Assembly: GCA_024413875.1 (NCBI GenBank)
Contig: JAKSVY010000003.1
Coordinates: 1 to 44,589 of the forward strand
Direction of reading: 5' to 3'
From: Bacilli bacterium
GTDB lineage: Bacteria > Bacillota_I > Bacilli_A > RFN20 > CAG-826
DNA length: 44,589 bases
The notes below the pieces were generated by a model. That model saw only the letters and a list, made by a program, of their open reading frames with translations, did not search any database and had not been told where the DNA came from. Positions 25,777 through 33,611 of the stretch are shown here, piece by piece. The position numbers and the translations under genes were made by a program. The stretch's first letter is position 1. Each line of letters opens with the position of its first letter.

Positions 25777-27152
25777 GTTACATAAAAGACAATTTCTTAT
25801 TAAAAAACAAAACAGCAGAAAAGTTATATTTTGACTATGCTGCTAAAATGCCAATCTTTGACTATCACTGTCACTTATCAGAATACGTAATCTTTGAAAA
25901 TAAAGAATTCGATAATATCTTTGATATTTGGTTAGGTGGAGACCACTATAAGTGGAGACTTATGAGAAACTATGGTGTTAATGAAGAATACATCACAGGT
26001 AATAAACCAGTTAAAGAAAAATTCATCAAATATTGTGAAACTCTTTCAACCGCATTTGGTAACCCACTTTATCACTGGTCACAAGTAGAGCTTAAAGAAT
26101 TCTTTAACTGCGAACTCGAAATTAATAAAGAAAACTCAGAAGCAATCTGGGATTGGTGTAATGACTTTATTAAGTTAAATCACATCACACCTCAAAAACT
26201 CATTGAATCATCAAATGTTAAGATTGTTTTCACAACAAATGAAATCTTTGATGATATGGAAATCTTTAATAAAATTAAAAACGAAAGAAATTATAACTTT
26301 AGAGTTATTCCAGCATTTAGAGCAGATAAGATCATGAATATCGACGCTGCTAAATATAATGAATTTGTTGATAAATTAGGTGAAGTTAAAGACCTTGATG
26401 CTTTAGAAGCTGCTATCGAAGCTAGACTTCAAGAATTCATTAAAGTTGGCACAACCGCATCAGATACAGCTTTACAAAACGTCTATGCAATTCCTACAAA
26501 AGAAGAAGCTGCTAAAGTCTTCAAAACAAGAAGAGCAGGTAAAGATATCTCTGAAAAAGAAGCTGAAGTCTTCAAGGGATATTTAACATACTTCTTAATG
26601 AAGTTATACGCTAAATACGATATTAGAAGTGAACTTCACTTAGGCGCTATGAGAAATAACAATACAGTAATGCTTAACAAATTAGGCTTAGATACTGGTT
26701 ATGACTCAATCGCCGAAGATAACTCAATTAAATATTTATCTAGATTAATGGATAGATTAAATGATGAAAACAGTTTACCTCCAATGATCATCTTTAACCT
26801 TAATCCAAAGATGAACTCAGAAATCATGACTCTTATTGGATGTTTCCAAGATGATTCATGTAAAGGAAAGATTCAATATGGACCAGCATGGTGGTTCCTT
26901 GATAACAAAGTCGGTATGGAACGTCACTTACAAGACTTAACAGCAACAGGACACTTAGGTGCCTTTGTTGGTATGCTTACAGACTCTAGAAGCTTCCTTT
27001 CTTATCCACGTCACCATTACTTCAGAAGAATCCTTTGTAACTACTTAGGCACTATGATGGAAAATGGTGAAATGACTACTGATATCGAATTTGTTGGTAA
27101 AGTAGTGGAAGATATTTCATATAACAACTCAGTTAACTACTTCAAAATGTAG
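25773..27152 (+). CDS. uxaC: Glucuronate/galacturonate isomerase
   Basis: A 459-residue amidohydrolase-fold isomerase that converts D-galacturonate to D-tagaturonate (and glucuronate to fructuronate). The metal-binding start FDYHCHLSEY is intact, as are ELHLGAMRNNN and GRHLQDLTATGHLG-like C-terminal segments. The gene starts within the uxaA stop (ATGA overlap), with GGAG upstream, and is followed 9 nt later by the GH28 gene. Catalyses the first step after release of free galacturonate. Confidence 0.95.
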   Translation: MSYIKDNFLLKNKTAEKLYFDYAAKMPIFDYHCHLSEYVIFENKEFDNIFDIWLGGDHYKWRLMRNYGVNEEYITGNKPVKEKFIKYCETLSTAFGNPLYHWSQVELKEFFNCELEINKENSEAIWDWCNDFIKLNHITPQKLIESSNVKIVFTTNEIFDDMEIFNKIKNERNYNFRVIPAFRADKIMNIDAAKYNEFVDKLGEVKDLDALEAAIEARLQEFIKVGTTASDTALQNVYAIPTKEEAAKVFKTRRAGKDISEKEAEVFKGYLTYFLMKLYAKYDIRSELHLGAMRNNNTVMLNKLGLDTGYDSIAEDNSIKYLSRLMDRLNDENSLPPMIIFNLNPKMNSEIMTLIGCFQDDSCKGKIQYGPAWWFLDNKVGMERHLQDLTATGHLGAFVGMLTDSRSFLSYPRHHYFRRILCNYLGTMMENGEMTTDIEFVGKVVEDISYNNSVNYFKM

Positions 27153-27161
27153 GAGGTCTTT

Positions 27162-28517
27162 ATGGCAAAACTCAACGTTACAAAGTATGGTGTTGTCGGT
27201 GATGGAGTCACTTTAAACACGAAAGCACTTCAAGACTTAATTGATAAACACGCTAATAAGAACAACATTATTGTTTTTCCAAAGGGAACATATGTTTTAT
27301 CAACAATCTATTTAAGAAATGGAACAAACATCCATTTTAATAAAGGAACAGTTATCTTAGGTTCAAAAGACTTCTCTCTTTTTGGACCAGATGAAGTTCT
27401 TGATTACCCAACATATCAAGATGAATCTCACAGTTATTTCCATTCATCACTTTTTGTTGCAGAAAATGTAAATGATATTCATTTTTCTGGTTACGCAACA
27501 ATTGATATGCAATCTGTATGGGATGAAGAAAACATCCGTAAGATTGTTCATAGAGGTTGTAAAGTATTTGCCTTTAAGAATGTTAATAATTACTCAATCA
27601 GTGATGTTAATTTGTTAAACGCTACAGACTTAGCTCTTTATGTTGCGGGTTGTAACTATGGTGAAATCAAAAACGTCAAAATGAGAGTATATATTGATGG
27701 TATTTCACCAGATAACTGCCATCATTTAAAGATTCATGATTGCGAAGTTGAAGCAGGCGATGATGCATTAGTCTTTAAATCATCATACACATTAAATAGA
27801 CTCGAGATCTGTGATGATATTAAGTGCTATAACCTTAAACTTAAATCAAGATGTAATGCGATTAAGTTTGGTACAGAAACTAATGGTGGATTCAAAAATA
27901 TCCACATTAGAAACTGTGATATTAGAGATTGCCGTATTACTGGTATCTCAGTTGAATCAGTTGATGGTGGTCATCTTGATAACATCACATTCAAAGATAT
28001 CATTATGAAAAACGTTGGAGCACCTTTATTTGTCCACTTAGGTCATAGACTTAGAGGACCAGAAGGCACAACTATCGGATCAATTAAAAATATTCATTTT
28101 GAAAATGTTAAAGCCGTTGGACCATATAGAGTTTATAAATGTGTCCCATGGAACTATGTTTCATATGTCGCAAAAGACACTGTTCAATTCCCTGGATTCT
28201 ATTCAAAACAAAAAAGAGAACCAGTTGGAACATGGCAAATTACATCTAACTTCTGTGGTTTAGAAGGACACAATATCGAAAACATCACATTTAAGGATAT
28301 CTATTTCGAACTCGATGGTGGTGTTAAAGAATTTAATCCAATCGTCCCAGAAAAAGCACCTGATTATCCAGAAGTATATGCATATGGAAGAATCCTTCCA
28401 TCATATGGTATGTACTTTAGATATGTAGATGGAATTAAAATTGATAACTTTATCGTTAAATTAAATCACGAGGACGCTCGTGAAGAAATCATTTACGATA
28501 AGTGCATCAATTATTAA
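27162..28517 (+). CDS. Glycoside hydrolase family 28 (polygalacturonase-like), intracellular
   Basis: A 451-residue right-handed parallel beta-helix protein beginning KYGVVGDGVTLNTKALQDLI and FPKGTYVLSTIYL, typical of GH28. Catalytic-region blocks are DGISPDNCHH and EAGDDALVFKS, containing the family aspartates, followed by SRCNAIKFGTETNGGFKNI. There is no signal peptide, so it should act in the cytoplasm, most likely as an exo-enzyme freeing galacturonate from imported oligogalacturonides for uxaC. Exact substrate is inference. It has a strong ribosome site TAGGAGG and is the last gene of the uxa operon. Confidence 0.9.
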   Translation: MAKLNVTKYGVVGDGVTLNTKALQDLIDKHANKNNIIVFPKGTYVLSTIYLRNGTNIHFNKGTVILGSKDFSLFGPDEVLDYPTYQDESHSYFHSSLFVAENVNDIHFSGYATIDMQSVWDEENIRKIVHRGCKVFAFKNVNNYSISDVNLLNATDLALYVAGCNYGEIKNVKMRVYIDGISPDNCHHLKIHDCEVEAGDDALVFKSSYTLNRLEICDDIKCYNLKLKSRCNAIKFGTETNGGFKNIHIRNCDIRDCRITGISVESVDGGHLDNITFKDIIMKNVGAPLFVHLGHRLRGPEGTTIGSIKNIHFENVKAVGPYRVYKCVPWNYVSYVAKDTVQFPGFYSKQKREPVGTWQITSNFCGLEGHNIENITFKDIYFELDGGVKEFNPIVPEKAPDYPEVYAYGRILPSYGMYFRYVDGIKIDNFIVKLNHEDAREEIIYDKCINY

Positions 28518-28539
28518 TTGGCACCTTGTTTTATAGAAT

Positions 28540-28568
28540 ACCGCTTGTTTCAAACAAAGCGGTTTTTA
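28540..28568 (+). terminator. Terminator of the uxa-GH28 operon
   Basis: ACCGCTTGTTT pairs with AAACAAAGCGGT (one bulged A), followed by TTTTTATG. Confidence 0.85.
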
Positions 28569-28583
28569 TGTTTAAAAGAAGTC

Positions 28584-28619
28584 TAGTCGAAAAATTCCAA
28601 AGACTTTGAAAAAAATCGA
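28584..28619 (+). repeat. Upstream copy of a 36-nt palindromic repeat bracketing the promoter of ATPase 1
   Basis: 34 of 36 bases match 28657-28692. The flanks form perfect 8-bp arms CTAGTCGA / TCGACTAG around a CCAAAGACTTTG core. It ends just before the -35 box at 28628. Confidence 0.85.
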
Positions 28620-28627
28620 CTAGAGTA

Positions 28628-28655
28628 TTGAAACAAATAATATATATGCTATAAT
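28628..28655 (+). promoter_or_regulatory. Promoter of AAA/DUF4143 ATPase 1
   Basis: TTGAAA (28628-28633), 16 bp, TATAAT (28650-28655). It sits exactly between the two 36-nt repeats, which suggests two operator sites for one repressor. Confidence 0.8.
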
Positions 28656-28656
28656 G

Positions 28657-28692
28657 TAGTCGAAAAAATCCAAAGACTTTGGAAAAAATCGA
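28657..28692 (+). repeat. Downstream copy of the 36-nt palindromic repeat
   Basis: Its centre is the perfect palindrome CCAAAGACTTTGG, flanked by A-runs and TCGA on both sides. It fills the whole leader between the predicted transcript start and the ATG at 28697. Confidence 0.85.
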
Positions 28693-28696
28693 GTAT

Positions 28697-30028
28697 ATGG
28701 AATTTAGAAGAGATAAATATTTAAAACAATTATTGGATAAAAGAAACAATTCATTAATCAAAGTAATAACCGGCGCAAGACGCAGTGGTAAATCATACTT
28801 AATGAATAATATTTTTTATAATGAATTGATTAAAATGGGTGCACAAGAAAAGAATGTTGTTAGATTTGCTTTTGACAATGATGAAAACATTGACTTATTG
28901 GATAAGTATCTACCTGATGAACCAACAAAAATTTATTTACATAACGATTTCTATGTTGTTAATTCAAAAAAGTTTAGAGCATATATTAAAGATATAACTA
29001 ATGATGATGATACTGAATACATATTGCTTCTTGATGAAATTCAGTTATTAGATTCTTTTGTTGGTACATTAAATGGCTTTTTAGGTCACGATAATTTTGA
29101 TGTATATGTAACTGGCAGTAACTCGCAATTATTATCTTCTGAAATTGAGACAAAATTTCGCGGGAGGAAATCATCAATACATGTGTTGCCTTTATCATTC
29201 TCTGAATTTTTAACAGGATTTGAAGGCGATATTCAATCAGCATGGAAAACCTACATAGTAACGGGTGGAATTCCAATCGTTTATCAACAAACGATTGAAG
29301 ATAGATACAAATATTTGGAAGAATTGTGCTATGAGGTATATCTAAAAGATATTGTTGGAAGAAGAGGGGTTAAAGATGCCGATTCACTTTCTGACCTATT
29401 TGGAATCATAGCATCATGTGTTGGCAGCGGTGTTAATCCATCTAACTTAGAGAACGCTTTTAAATCTTTAAAAAAAGCAGTTATTACGGATGATACAATT
29501 TCTAATTACATCAAACATTTTGAAGATGCATTTATTATTTCAAAAGCTGAAAAATATAACATTAAGGGTAAAAGTTATATAAATACCCCATACAAATTAT
29601 ATTTTGAGGATATAGGCGTTCGAAATGCTAAAACAAAATTTAGACAAATTGAGGAAAGCCATATAATGGAAAATATAATCTACAATGAACTTAGATATCG
29701 TGGATATTCTGTTTGTGTTGGCGAAGTTAATATAAACGAAATGACTGATAGATTAGATCGCAATGGCAAAAAGATATATAAATCAAAATCATTAGAGGTT
29801 GATTTTATTGCAGCAAAAGGTGATAAAAAGATATATATTCAATCTTGCCTAAATATTGATAACGAAGATACTTTACAAAGAGAAAAAAGAAGCCTTTATT
29901 ACATAAATGATTCTTTTAAAAAAGTTATTGTAACTAAAAACGGATTAAATATGACCATTGATGAAAATGGATGTGTAATTGTAGATTTGTTTGATTTTCT
30001 TATTAATGAACATTTATTAGAAATGTAA
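28697..30028 (+). CDS. AAA/DUF4143 ATPase 1
   Basis: A 443-residue ATPase of the AAA_14 plus DUF4143 group. Walker A GARRSGKS is at about 26-33, Walker B ILLLDE at about 109-114, and VTGSNSQLLSSEI follows as sensor region. The DUF4143 half has SFSEFL and TGGIPIV, and the C-terminus carries a PD-(D/E)XK-like segment (SLEVDFIAAKGDKKIYIQS). I start at ATG 28697, where the conserved RRDKYLKQLLDKR begins, rather than a TTG at 28679 inside the repeat. Function of the family is unknown. It is closely related to the ATPase at 40726-42036 (for example DEIQLLD-FVGTLNGFL), but its promoter repeats are different. Confidence 0.9.
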   Translation: MEFRRDKYLKQLLDKRNNSLIKVITGARRSGKSYLMNNIFYNELIKMGAQEKNVVRFAFDNDENIDLLDKYLPDEPTKIYLHNDFYVVNSKKFRAYIKDITNDDDTEYILLLDEIQLLDSFVGTLNGFLGHDNFDVYVTGSNSQLLSSEIETKFRGRKSSIHVLPLSFSEFLTGFEGDIQSAWKTYIVTGGIPIVYQQTIEDRYKYLEELCYEVYLKDIVGRRGVKDADSLSDLFGIIASCVGSGVNPSNLENAFKSLKKAVITDDTISNYIKHFEDAFIISKAEKYNIKGKSYINTPYKLYFEDIGVRNAKTKFRQIEESHIMENIIYNELRYRGYSVCVGEVNINEMTDRLDRNGKKIYKSKSLEVDFIAAKGDKKIYIQSCLNIDNEDTLQREKRSLYYINDSFKKVIVTKNGLNMTIDENGCVIVDLFDFLINEHLLEM

Positions 30029-30052
30029 AACCCTGGAAAACCAGGGTTTTTG
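30027..30052. terminator. Bidirectional terminator
   Basis: Perfect ten-pair stem AAAACCCTGG / CCAGGGTTTT with an AAAA loop between convergent genes ending at 30028 and 30054. Confidence 0.93.
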
Positions 30053-30053
30053 C

Positions 30054-30692
30054 TTATTTAATAATCTCTTTTTTGAATACTTTTAGCCAGTTTCTAGCAA
30101 TAATTTTGCTTCCAAGTAAATTAGGATGCACACCATCATAACATACGTTAGGATTGCCGTATTTTTCACCAGCAGTGGTCAAGTCTTTTTGAAGCTTAAC
30201 AAATGGGATGTTGTATTCTTTAGCGATTCTTTTACACGCTCTCGCGTATTTATAAACCTTATCAAGATATTTAAGCTCTCTAACAATTGTCCCATCAATA
30301 AATGATGGTTCAAGAAGCATTAATTCAACGCTTGGATTACTTTCTCTAATCTTGGTAATCATATATATGAGGTTAGCCTTATATTTTGATAAAGAGACAC
30401 CTCTTTTTTTATCAACAATACCATGCCAAACGTCGTTAACGCCAATATAGATAGATACGACATCAGGATTTAAATCAATAACATCTTCTTTAAGTCTATC
30501 AACTAAATCACAAGATCTATTTCCAGAATTGCCTTTATTAATAACAAGGTATTCACCAGGATAATTAACCTCAAGTTCAGTTGCAACATTAAAAACGTAT
30601 CCTGAGCCTAATTTATATAGATTATTAAGATGAGATTCTTCTCTCATACGACACATATCAGTGATAGAGTCGCCAAACATAACTATTTTCAT
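30054..30692 (-). CDS. SGNH/GDSL-type esterase
   Basis: A 212-residue hydrolase with all four SGNH blocks: Ser9 in MFGDSITD, Gly57 in GNSGNRS, Asn86 in IGVNDVW, and Asp186/His189 in YDGVHPN. There is no signal peptide, so it is cytoplasmic. Members of this family deacetylate sugars (for example rhamnogalacturonan or xylan fragments) or act on lipids; proximity to the galacturonate operon makes an acetyl-sugar substrate attractive but unproven. I start at ATG 30692, 2 nt after the stop of the upstream Fic-like gene, with which it is probably cotranscribed. Confidence 0.88.
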   Translation of the reverse strand: MKIVMFGDSITDMCRMREESHLNNLYKLGSGYVFNVATELEVNYPGEYLVINKGNSGNRSCDLVDRLKEDVIDLNPDVVSIYIGVNDVWHGIVDKKRGVSLSKYKANLIYMITKIRESNPSVELMLLEPSFIDGTIVRELKYLDKVYKYARACKRIAKEYNIPFVKLQKDLTTAGEKYGNPNVCYDGVHPNLLGSKIIARNWLKVFKKEIIK

Positions 30693-30694
30693 AA

Positions 30695-31624
30695 CTATAA
30701 CTTTATAATGCACTTATCTTTAATGAGATGTTTAATATCATCCGATCCTTGATCACGATACTTAATGTATAATTCCTTAAAGTCATCAGCAAGTTCAGTA
30801 GGGATGAGTAATAATCCAGCACCTTGAGTGATTAAAATGCAGTTAACATAAGTGAAAGCAGTTCTCTTGTTACCAAATAAGAAGAGTTTGTGTTTCATAA
30901 TGTATAGCAATGTTTCAATAGCTTGATCAACTGGATCAACATTATCTAACATAATTTGCTTTAATTCTTTTTTGACTACTGATTCAACTGGAATACCAGG
31001 TGCTTCATATCTACCGTTAGTAGTGTAAGGAGTAGTTCTTAATGAACCCGCTGTAAAGATAAATCCTTCTTCAATGAATTTATTAATCGCAGATAAGATG
31101 TTGTAATCAGGTATATTAGATACAACGTACTTATTAAGGATTAAATCTAAAGCATTCTTAAGGTTAATAATCTTCATAACATCTTTTGAAGATAATCCTT
31201 TAATTTCACCAGAAAGAACAGAATTAACTTCTGTAAGTGTTAATGGTGTCTTATCAGCGTGTAAGATAGATTGAATAACTAAATCAATATGATTAGATAC
31301 ATAATCCATATATTTAACTGCGTCAGGAGAATATGGTGTTTCACTGTAACCAAGTTCAATAAGAGATTTGTTAATCTTTCTTAATTGAGCCTTAATTGCT
31401 TTAGCTTGGACTGAGTTATCAGAAATAAGGCGATATAAATAATCTGAGTATTCGCCTGCATACTTAGTTACAAGTTTTTCATTTTCTCTAAAGTGCACGA
31501 AAATATATTTCTTGTTAGTTCTTTCTCTAACTTCGATAGAACCATAGAGTAAGTTTTTGAGTTTTTGTTCAAGGAACTCTTTCTCCTTTAATAAGGAGAC
31601 AATTTGTATAGACGATTTTTTCAT
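30695..31624 (-). CDS. Fic-domain protein with degenerate active site
   Basis: A 309-residue protein with a Fic-like C-terminal half. The motif expected as HPFxDGNKR reads KLFLFGNKRTAF here: the catalytic His is Lys and the acidic metal ligand is Phe, while GNKR is kept. AMPylation by the usual mechanism is therefore unlikely; a pseudoenzyme or altered chemistry is possible. The N-terminal half (about 1-130) is helical and unrecognised. I use ATG 31624: a TATAAT at plus 31634-31639 places the transcript start about 3 nt before it, so the message looks leaderless. Followed 2 nt later by the SGNH esterase. Confidence 0.75.
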   Translation of the reverse strand: MKKSSIQIVSLLKEKEFLEQKLKNLLYGSIEVRERTNKKYIFVHFRENEKLVTKYAGEYSDYLYRLISDNSVQAKAIKAQLRKINKSLIELGYSETPYSPDAVKYMDYVSNHIDLVIQSILHADKTPLTLTEVNSVLSGEIKGLSSKDVMKIINLKNALDLILNKYVVSNIPDYNILSAINKFIEEGFIFTAGSLRTTPYTTNGRYEAPGIPVESVVKKELKQIMLDNVDPVDQAIETLLYIMKHKLFLFGNKRTAFTYVNCILITQGAGLLLIPTELADDFKELYIKYRDQGSDDIKHLIKDKCIIKL

Positions 31625-31633
31625 AGTGAACAT

Positions 31634-31685
31634 ATTATACTACGATGTGAAACAAATGATATTAAAAATATAAAATATGTTTCAC
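31634..31685 (-). promoter_or_regulatory. Promoter region of the Fic-like gene with inverted repeat
   Basis: Minus-strand TATAAT (plus 31634-31639) lies just downstream of a perfect 8-bp inverted repeat, GTGAAACA (31647-31654) and TGTTTCAC (31678-31685), 23 bp apart. No good -35 box is seen, which could mean activator dependence. Confidence 0.6.
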
Positions 31686-31716
31686 ACAGACCAATAGGCA
31701 TGATTATTCGATAAAC

Positions 31717-31818
31717 TATACCTAAACAGGTATAAAAAGTACATTTGAACGCATATTATACCCAAAATGGTATAAATAACTAAAAATATATTGAAAACTA
31801 TATCAAATTAGGTATAAT
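31717..31818 (+). promoter_or_regulatory. hip operon promoter with three HipB-type operators
   Basis: Three dyads of the form TATACC-N6-GGTATA: 31717-31734 and 31757-31774 perfect, 31799-31816 with TATATC. Centres are 40 and 42 bp apart, about four helical turns. The third overlaps the promoter TTGAAA (31791-31796), 16 bp, TATAAT (31813-31818). E. coli HipB binds TATCC-N8-GGATA dyads, so these are natural HipB operators. Confidence 0.9.
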
Positions 31819-31834
31819 TAATGCAGGTGATATT

Positions 31835-32044
31835 ATGAATAAAGAATTAAATAACATAGCGATTTACGTAAAAAGAACTAGAAAACAATATGGATTATCT
31901 CAAGAAGATTTTGCTCTTAGATGTGGTGTTGGCCTTCGCTTTTTACGAGATTTAGAACAAGGAAAAACAAATTTAAATATGAAAAAAGTTATTTTGGTTT
32001 TAGATTCGCTTAATGCTGACTTAGTTGCAGTTGAAAGAAAGTAA
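31835..32044 (+). CDS. hipB: HipB-like HTH antitoxin/repressor
   Basis: A 69-residue Xre/HipB-type protein: VKRTRKQYGLSQEDFALRCGVGLRFLRDLEQGKTNLNMKKV (landmark at about residues 12-52) is a complete helix-turn-helix followed by a short strand, ALSSEG-type tail being absent. It should bind the three TATACC dyads upstream and repress the operon. AGGTGA at 31824-31829 sets the ATG. The next gene starts 1 nt after its stop. Confidence 0.9.
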   Translation: MNKELNNIAIYVKRTRKQYGLSQEDFALRCGVGLRFLRDLEQGKTNLNMKKVILVLDSLNADLVAVERK

Positions 32045-32045
32045 T

Positions 32046-32369
32046 ATGGAAAGAATTGGAATTGTTTATTTTAACGATATTGAATGTGGGATAATCAAGG
32101 AAATTGAAGGGCTATTTATTTTTTCGTATAAAAAGGAATATCTAAATAGTGAGAACCCAGTCGCTATTTCGTTAACTATGCCGTTAACAGAGGAAGACTA
32201 TAAAAGTAATGTGTTGTTCCCTTTTTTTGATGGTTTAATACCGGAAGGATATTTGCTAGATTTGGCTTCTAGAAAATATAGTATAGATAAAAAGGATAGG
32301 ATGAGTTTGCTTCTAACTGTTTGTGAAGATACTATTGGGGCAGTATCGGTCAAAGGAGTTCAATCATGA
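32046..32369 (+). CDS. hipS: HipS-like antitoxin (detached HipA N-terminal domain)
   Basis: A 107-residue protein corresponding to the N-subdomain of HipA, including SENPVAISLTMPL and LFPFFDGLIPEGYLL and ending ...EDTIGAVSVKG. In HipBST systems this part is a separate protein, HipS, that neutralises the kinase HipT. I start at ATG 32046 (MERIGIVYFNDIECG), 1 nt after the hipB stop, rather than an ATG inside hipB. Its stop overlaps the hipT start (ATGA). Confidence 0.88.
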   Translation: MERIGIVYFNDIECGIIKEIEGLFIFSYKKEYLNSENPVAISLTMPLTEEDYKSNVLFPFFDGLIPEGYLLDLASRKYSIDKKDRMSLLLTVCEDTIGAVSVKGVQS

Positions 32370-33298
32370 GGTGTTTGTGTTGCAACAAGGAAATTGTTGG
32401 TAATGATGTAAATGGTTGGCACACATCATGTGTTAAGTCTTTTTTTGGCTTGAAGGATTTACCATCTTTCGATTTTAATGGTAGTGAAGAATCGTTTGTA
32501 AAAGAAGCTTTGGAATTGCTGAATGATACTAGTGTGACCGGTGTTCAAAGAAAATTATCATTCTATTTATCTAAAGAAAAAAATAATTCTCGTTTAACTC
32601 TTTTGAGTAAAAAAACTCCAGGATATATTCTCAAAATCAATAGTAAAGATTTTGAATCGATAGCAGAGTTAGAACATTTGACGATGCTTCTTGCCGAATG
32701 TTGCAAAATTAAGGTGGTACCACATGCGTTGATAAAAATTAGTGGCAACCATTATACCTATATTTCAAAAAGAATTGATAGAGTTGATGGCGGAAAAATT
32801 CATATGGAAGATTTTTGCCAATTATCAAATAAACCATCGGAATATAAATATAATGGATCTTATGAAAAAGTTGCTGAAATAATAGATAGATATAGCAACT
32901 TCTCAAGAATGGATAAGGCTGAATTATTTAATAGACTAGTGTTCTGCTTTATTACTTGTAATTCAGATATGCATTTAAAAAATTTTTCATTAATCTATTT
33001 AAATAACAAAATATGTTTATCTGATGCTTATGATTTGGTTCCAGCGCAATTAATGGTAAATGACCCTGACGAAGTCGCTTTAGCGCTTAATGGGAAAAAG
33101 AGCAAACTTAGAAAGAATGATTTCATAAAGTTTGGCTTACATATTGGTATGGAAGAAAAAACTATTACAAAACTTTTAGCAATGTATGCCAACAAGAAAG
33201 AAGAAATGCTTAGAATCGTAAAAGAATTCGATATTAATGAAGAACTAAAACAAAAACTTATGAACAATATTATAGAAAGGATAAATAGGATTTCTTAA
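32366..33298 (+). CDS. hipT: HipT-like serine/threonine kinase toxin
   Basis: A 310-residue HipA-family kinase lacking the N-subdomain. It opens with a Cys/His cluster (CLCC to WHTSC, residues 3-22). The regulatory loop SVTGVQRKLSF places Ser56 and Thr58 where HipT has its SxS autophosphorylation pair, so the loop is S-V-T. Catalytic-loop NSDMHLKN and metal-binding SDAYDLVP are intact, so the kinase should be active. Known HipA/HipT kinases phosphorylate aminoacyl-tRNA synthetases (GltX, TrpS); the target here is unknown. The start ATG 32366 has GGAG 8 nt upstream and overlaps hipS. Confidence 0.92.
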   Translation: MRCLCCNKEIVGNDVNGWHTSCVKSFFGLKDLPSFDFNGSEESFVKEALELLNDTSVTGVQRKLSFYLSKEKNNSRLTLLSKKTPGYILKINSKDFESIAELEHLTMLLAECCKIKVVPHALIKISGNHYTYISKRIDRVDGGKIHMEDFCQLSNKPSEYKYNGSYEKVAEIIDRYSNFSRMDKAELFNRLVFCFITCNSDMHLKNFSLIYLNNKICLSDAYDLVPAQLMVNDPDEVALALNGKKSKLRKNDFIKFGLHIGMEEKTITKLLAMYANKKEEMLRIVKEFDINEELKQKLMNNIIERINRIS

Positions 33299-33299
33299 T

Positions 33300-33527
33300 A
33301 TGTGTTGGTTTAGAAAGAAAAAGAAACAAGAACCTATAAACTCTAAATACTATATTGGGGAAAGAGTTAACTTTAAATATCGTGACGACATGAGAACAGG
33401 TTATATCTATAACATAAAGAAAGATCCTAATGAAGAAGTGATATATGATATCCAAGTAGGCGGAGAATGTCCTTCTGTTTTATATGATATTAAAGAAATA
33501 GACATCAAGTGGCCTATTAAGAAATAA
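33300..33527 (+). CDS. Small basic protein of unknown function, fourth gene of the hip operon
   Basis: A 75-residue protein beginning MCWFRKKKKQEP and containing one compact beta-rich segment (YYIGERVNFKYRDDMRTGYI, then a second half ending DIKEIDIKWPIKK) that could be an SH3- or Tudor-like barrel. It starts 1 nt after hipT and ends at the operon terminator, so it is cotranscribed with hipBST. It is not part of described HipBST operons. No family recognised. Confidence 0.7.
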   Translation: MCWFRKKKKQEPINSKYYIGERVNFKYRDDMRTGYIYNIKKDPNEEVIYDIQVGGECPSVLYDIKEIDIKWPIKK

Positions 33528-33551
33528 TCTCGCATATGCGGGATTTTTTTG
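33527..33551 (+). terminator. Terminator of the hip operon
   Basis: ATCTCGC pairs with GCGGGAT (one wobble) around ATAT, followed by TTTTTTTG. Confidence 0.88.
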
Positions 33552-33552
33552 T

Positions 33553-33595
33553 TTGATAATCATAATAAATCCAATATAATAGTATCATATGATAC
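33553..33595 (+). promoter_or_regulatory. Promoter and operator of the MqsA-like gene
   Basis: TTGATA (33553-33558), 16 bp, TATAAT (33575-33580), then the perfect 14-bp palindrome GTATCATATGATAC (33582-33595) over the transcript start: an autoregulation site for the HTH protein encoded next. Confidence 0.82.
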
Positions 33596-33611
33596 CAAAT
33601 AAGGATATTTT

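Noticed and set aside
28679..28696. TTG start for ATPase 1 giving six extra residues
   Set aside because: It lies inside the palindromic repeat, lacks a ribosome site, and the conserved domain starts at the ATG at 28697. Similar TTG starts at 35829 (fic) and 38912 (ATPase 2) were rejected for the same kind of reason.
33300..33527. Toxin partner for the MqsA-like gene
   Set aside because: The 75-residue protein is separated from the MqsA-like gene by a strong terminator and a separate promoter, and has no MqsR-like features; it belongs to the hip transcript.
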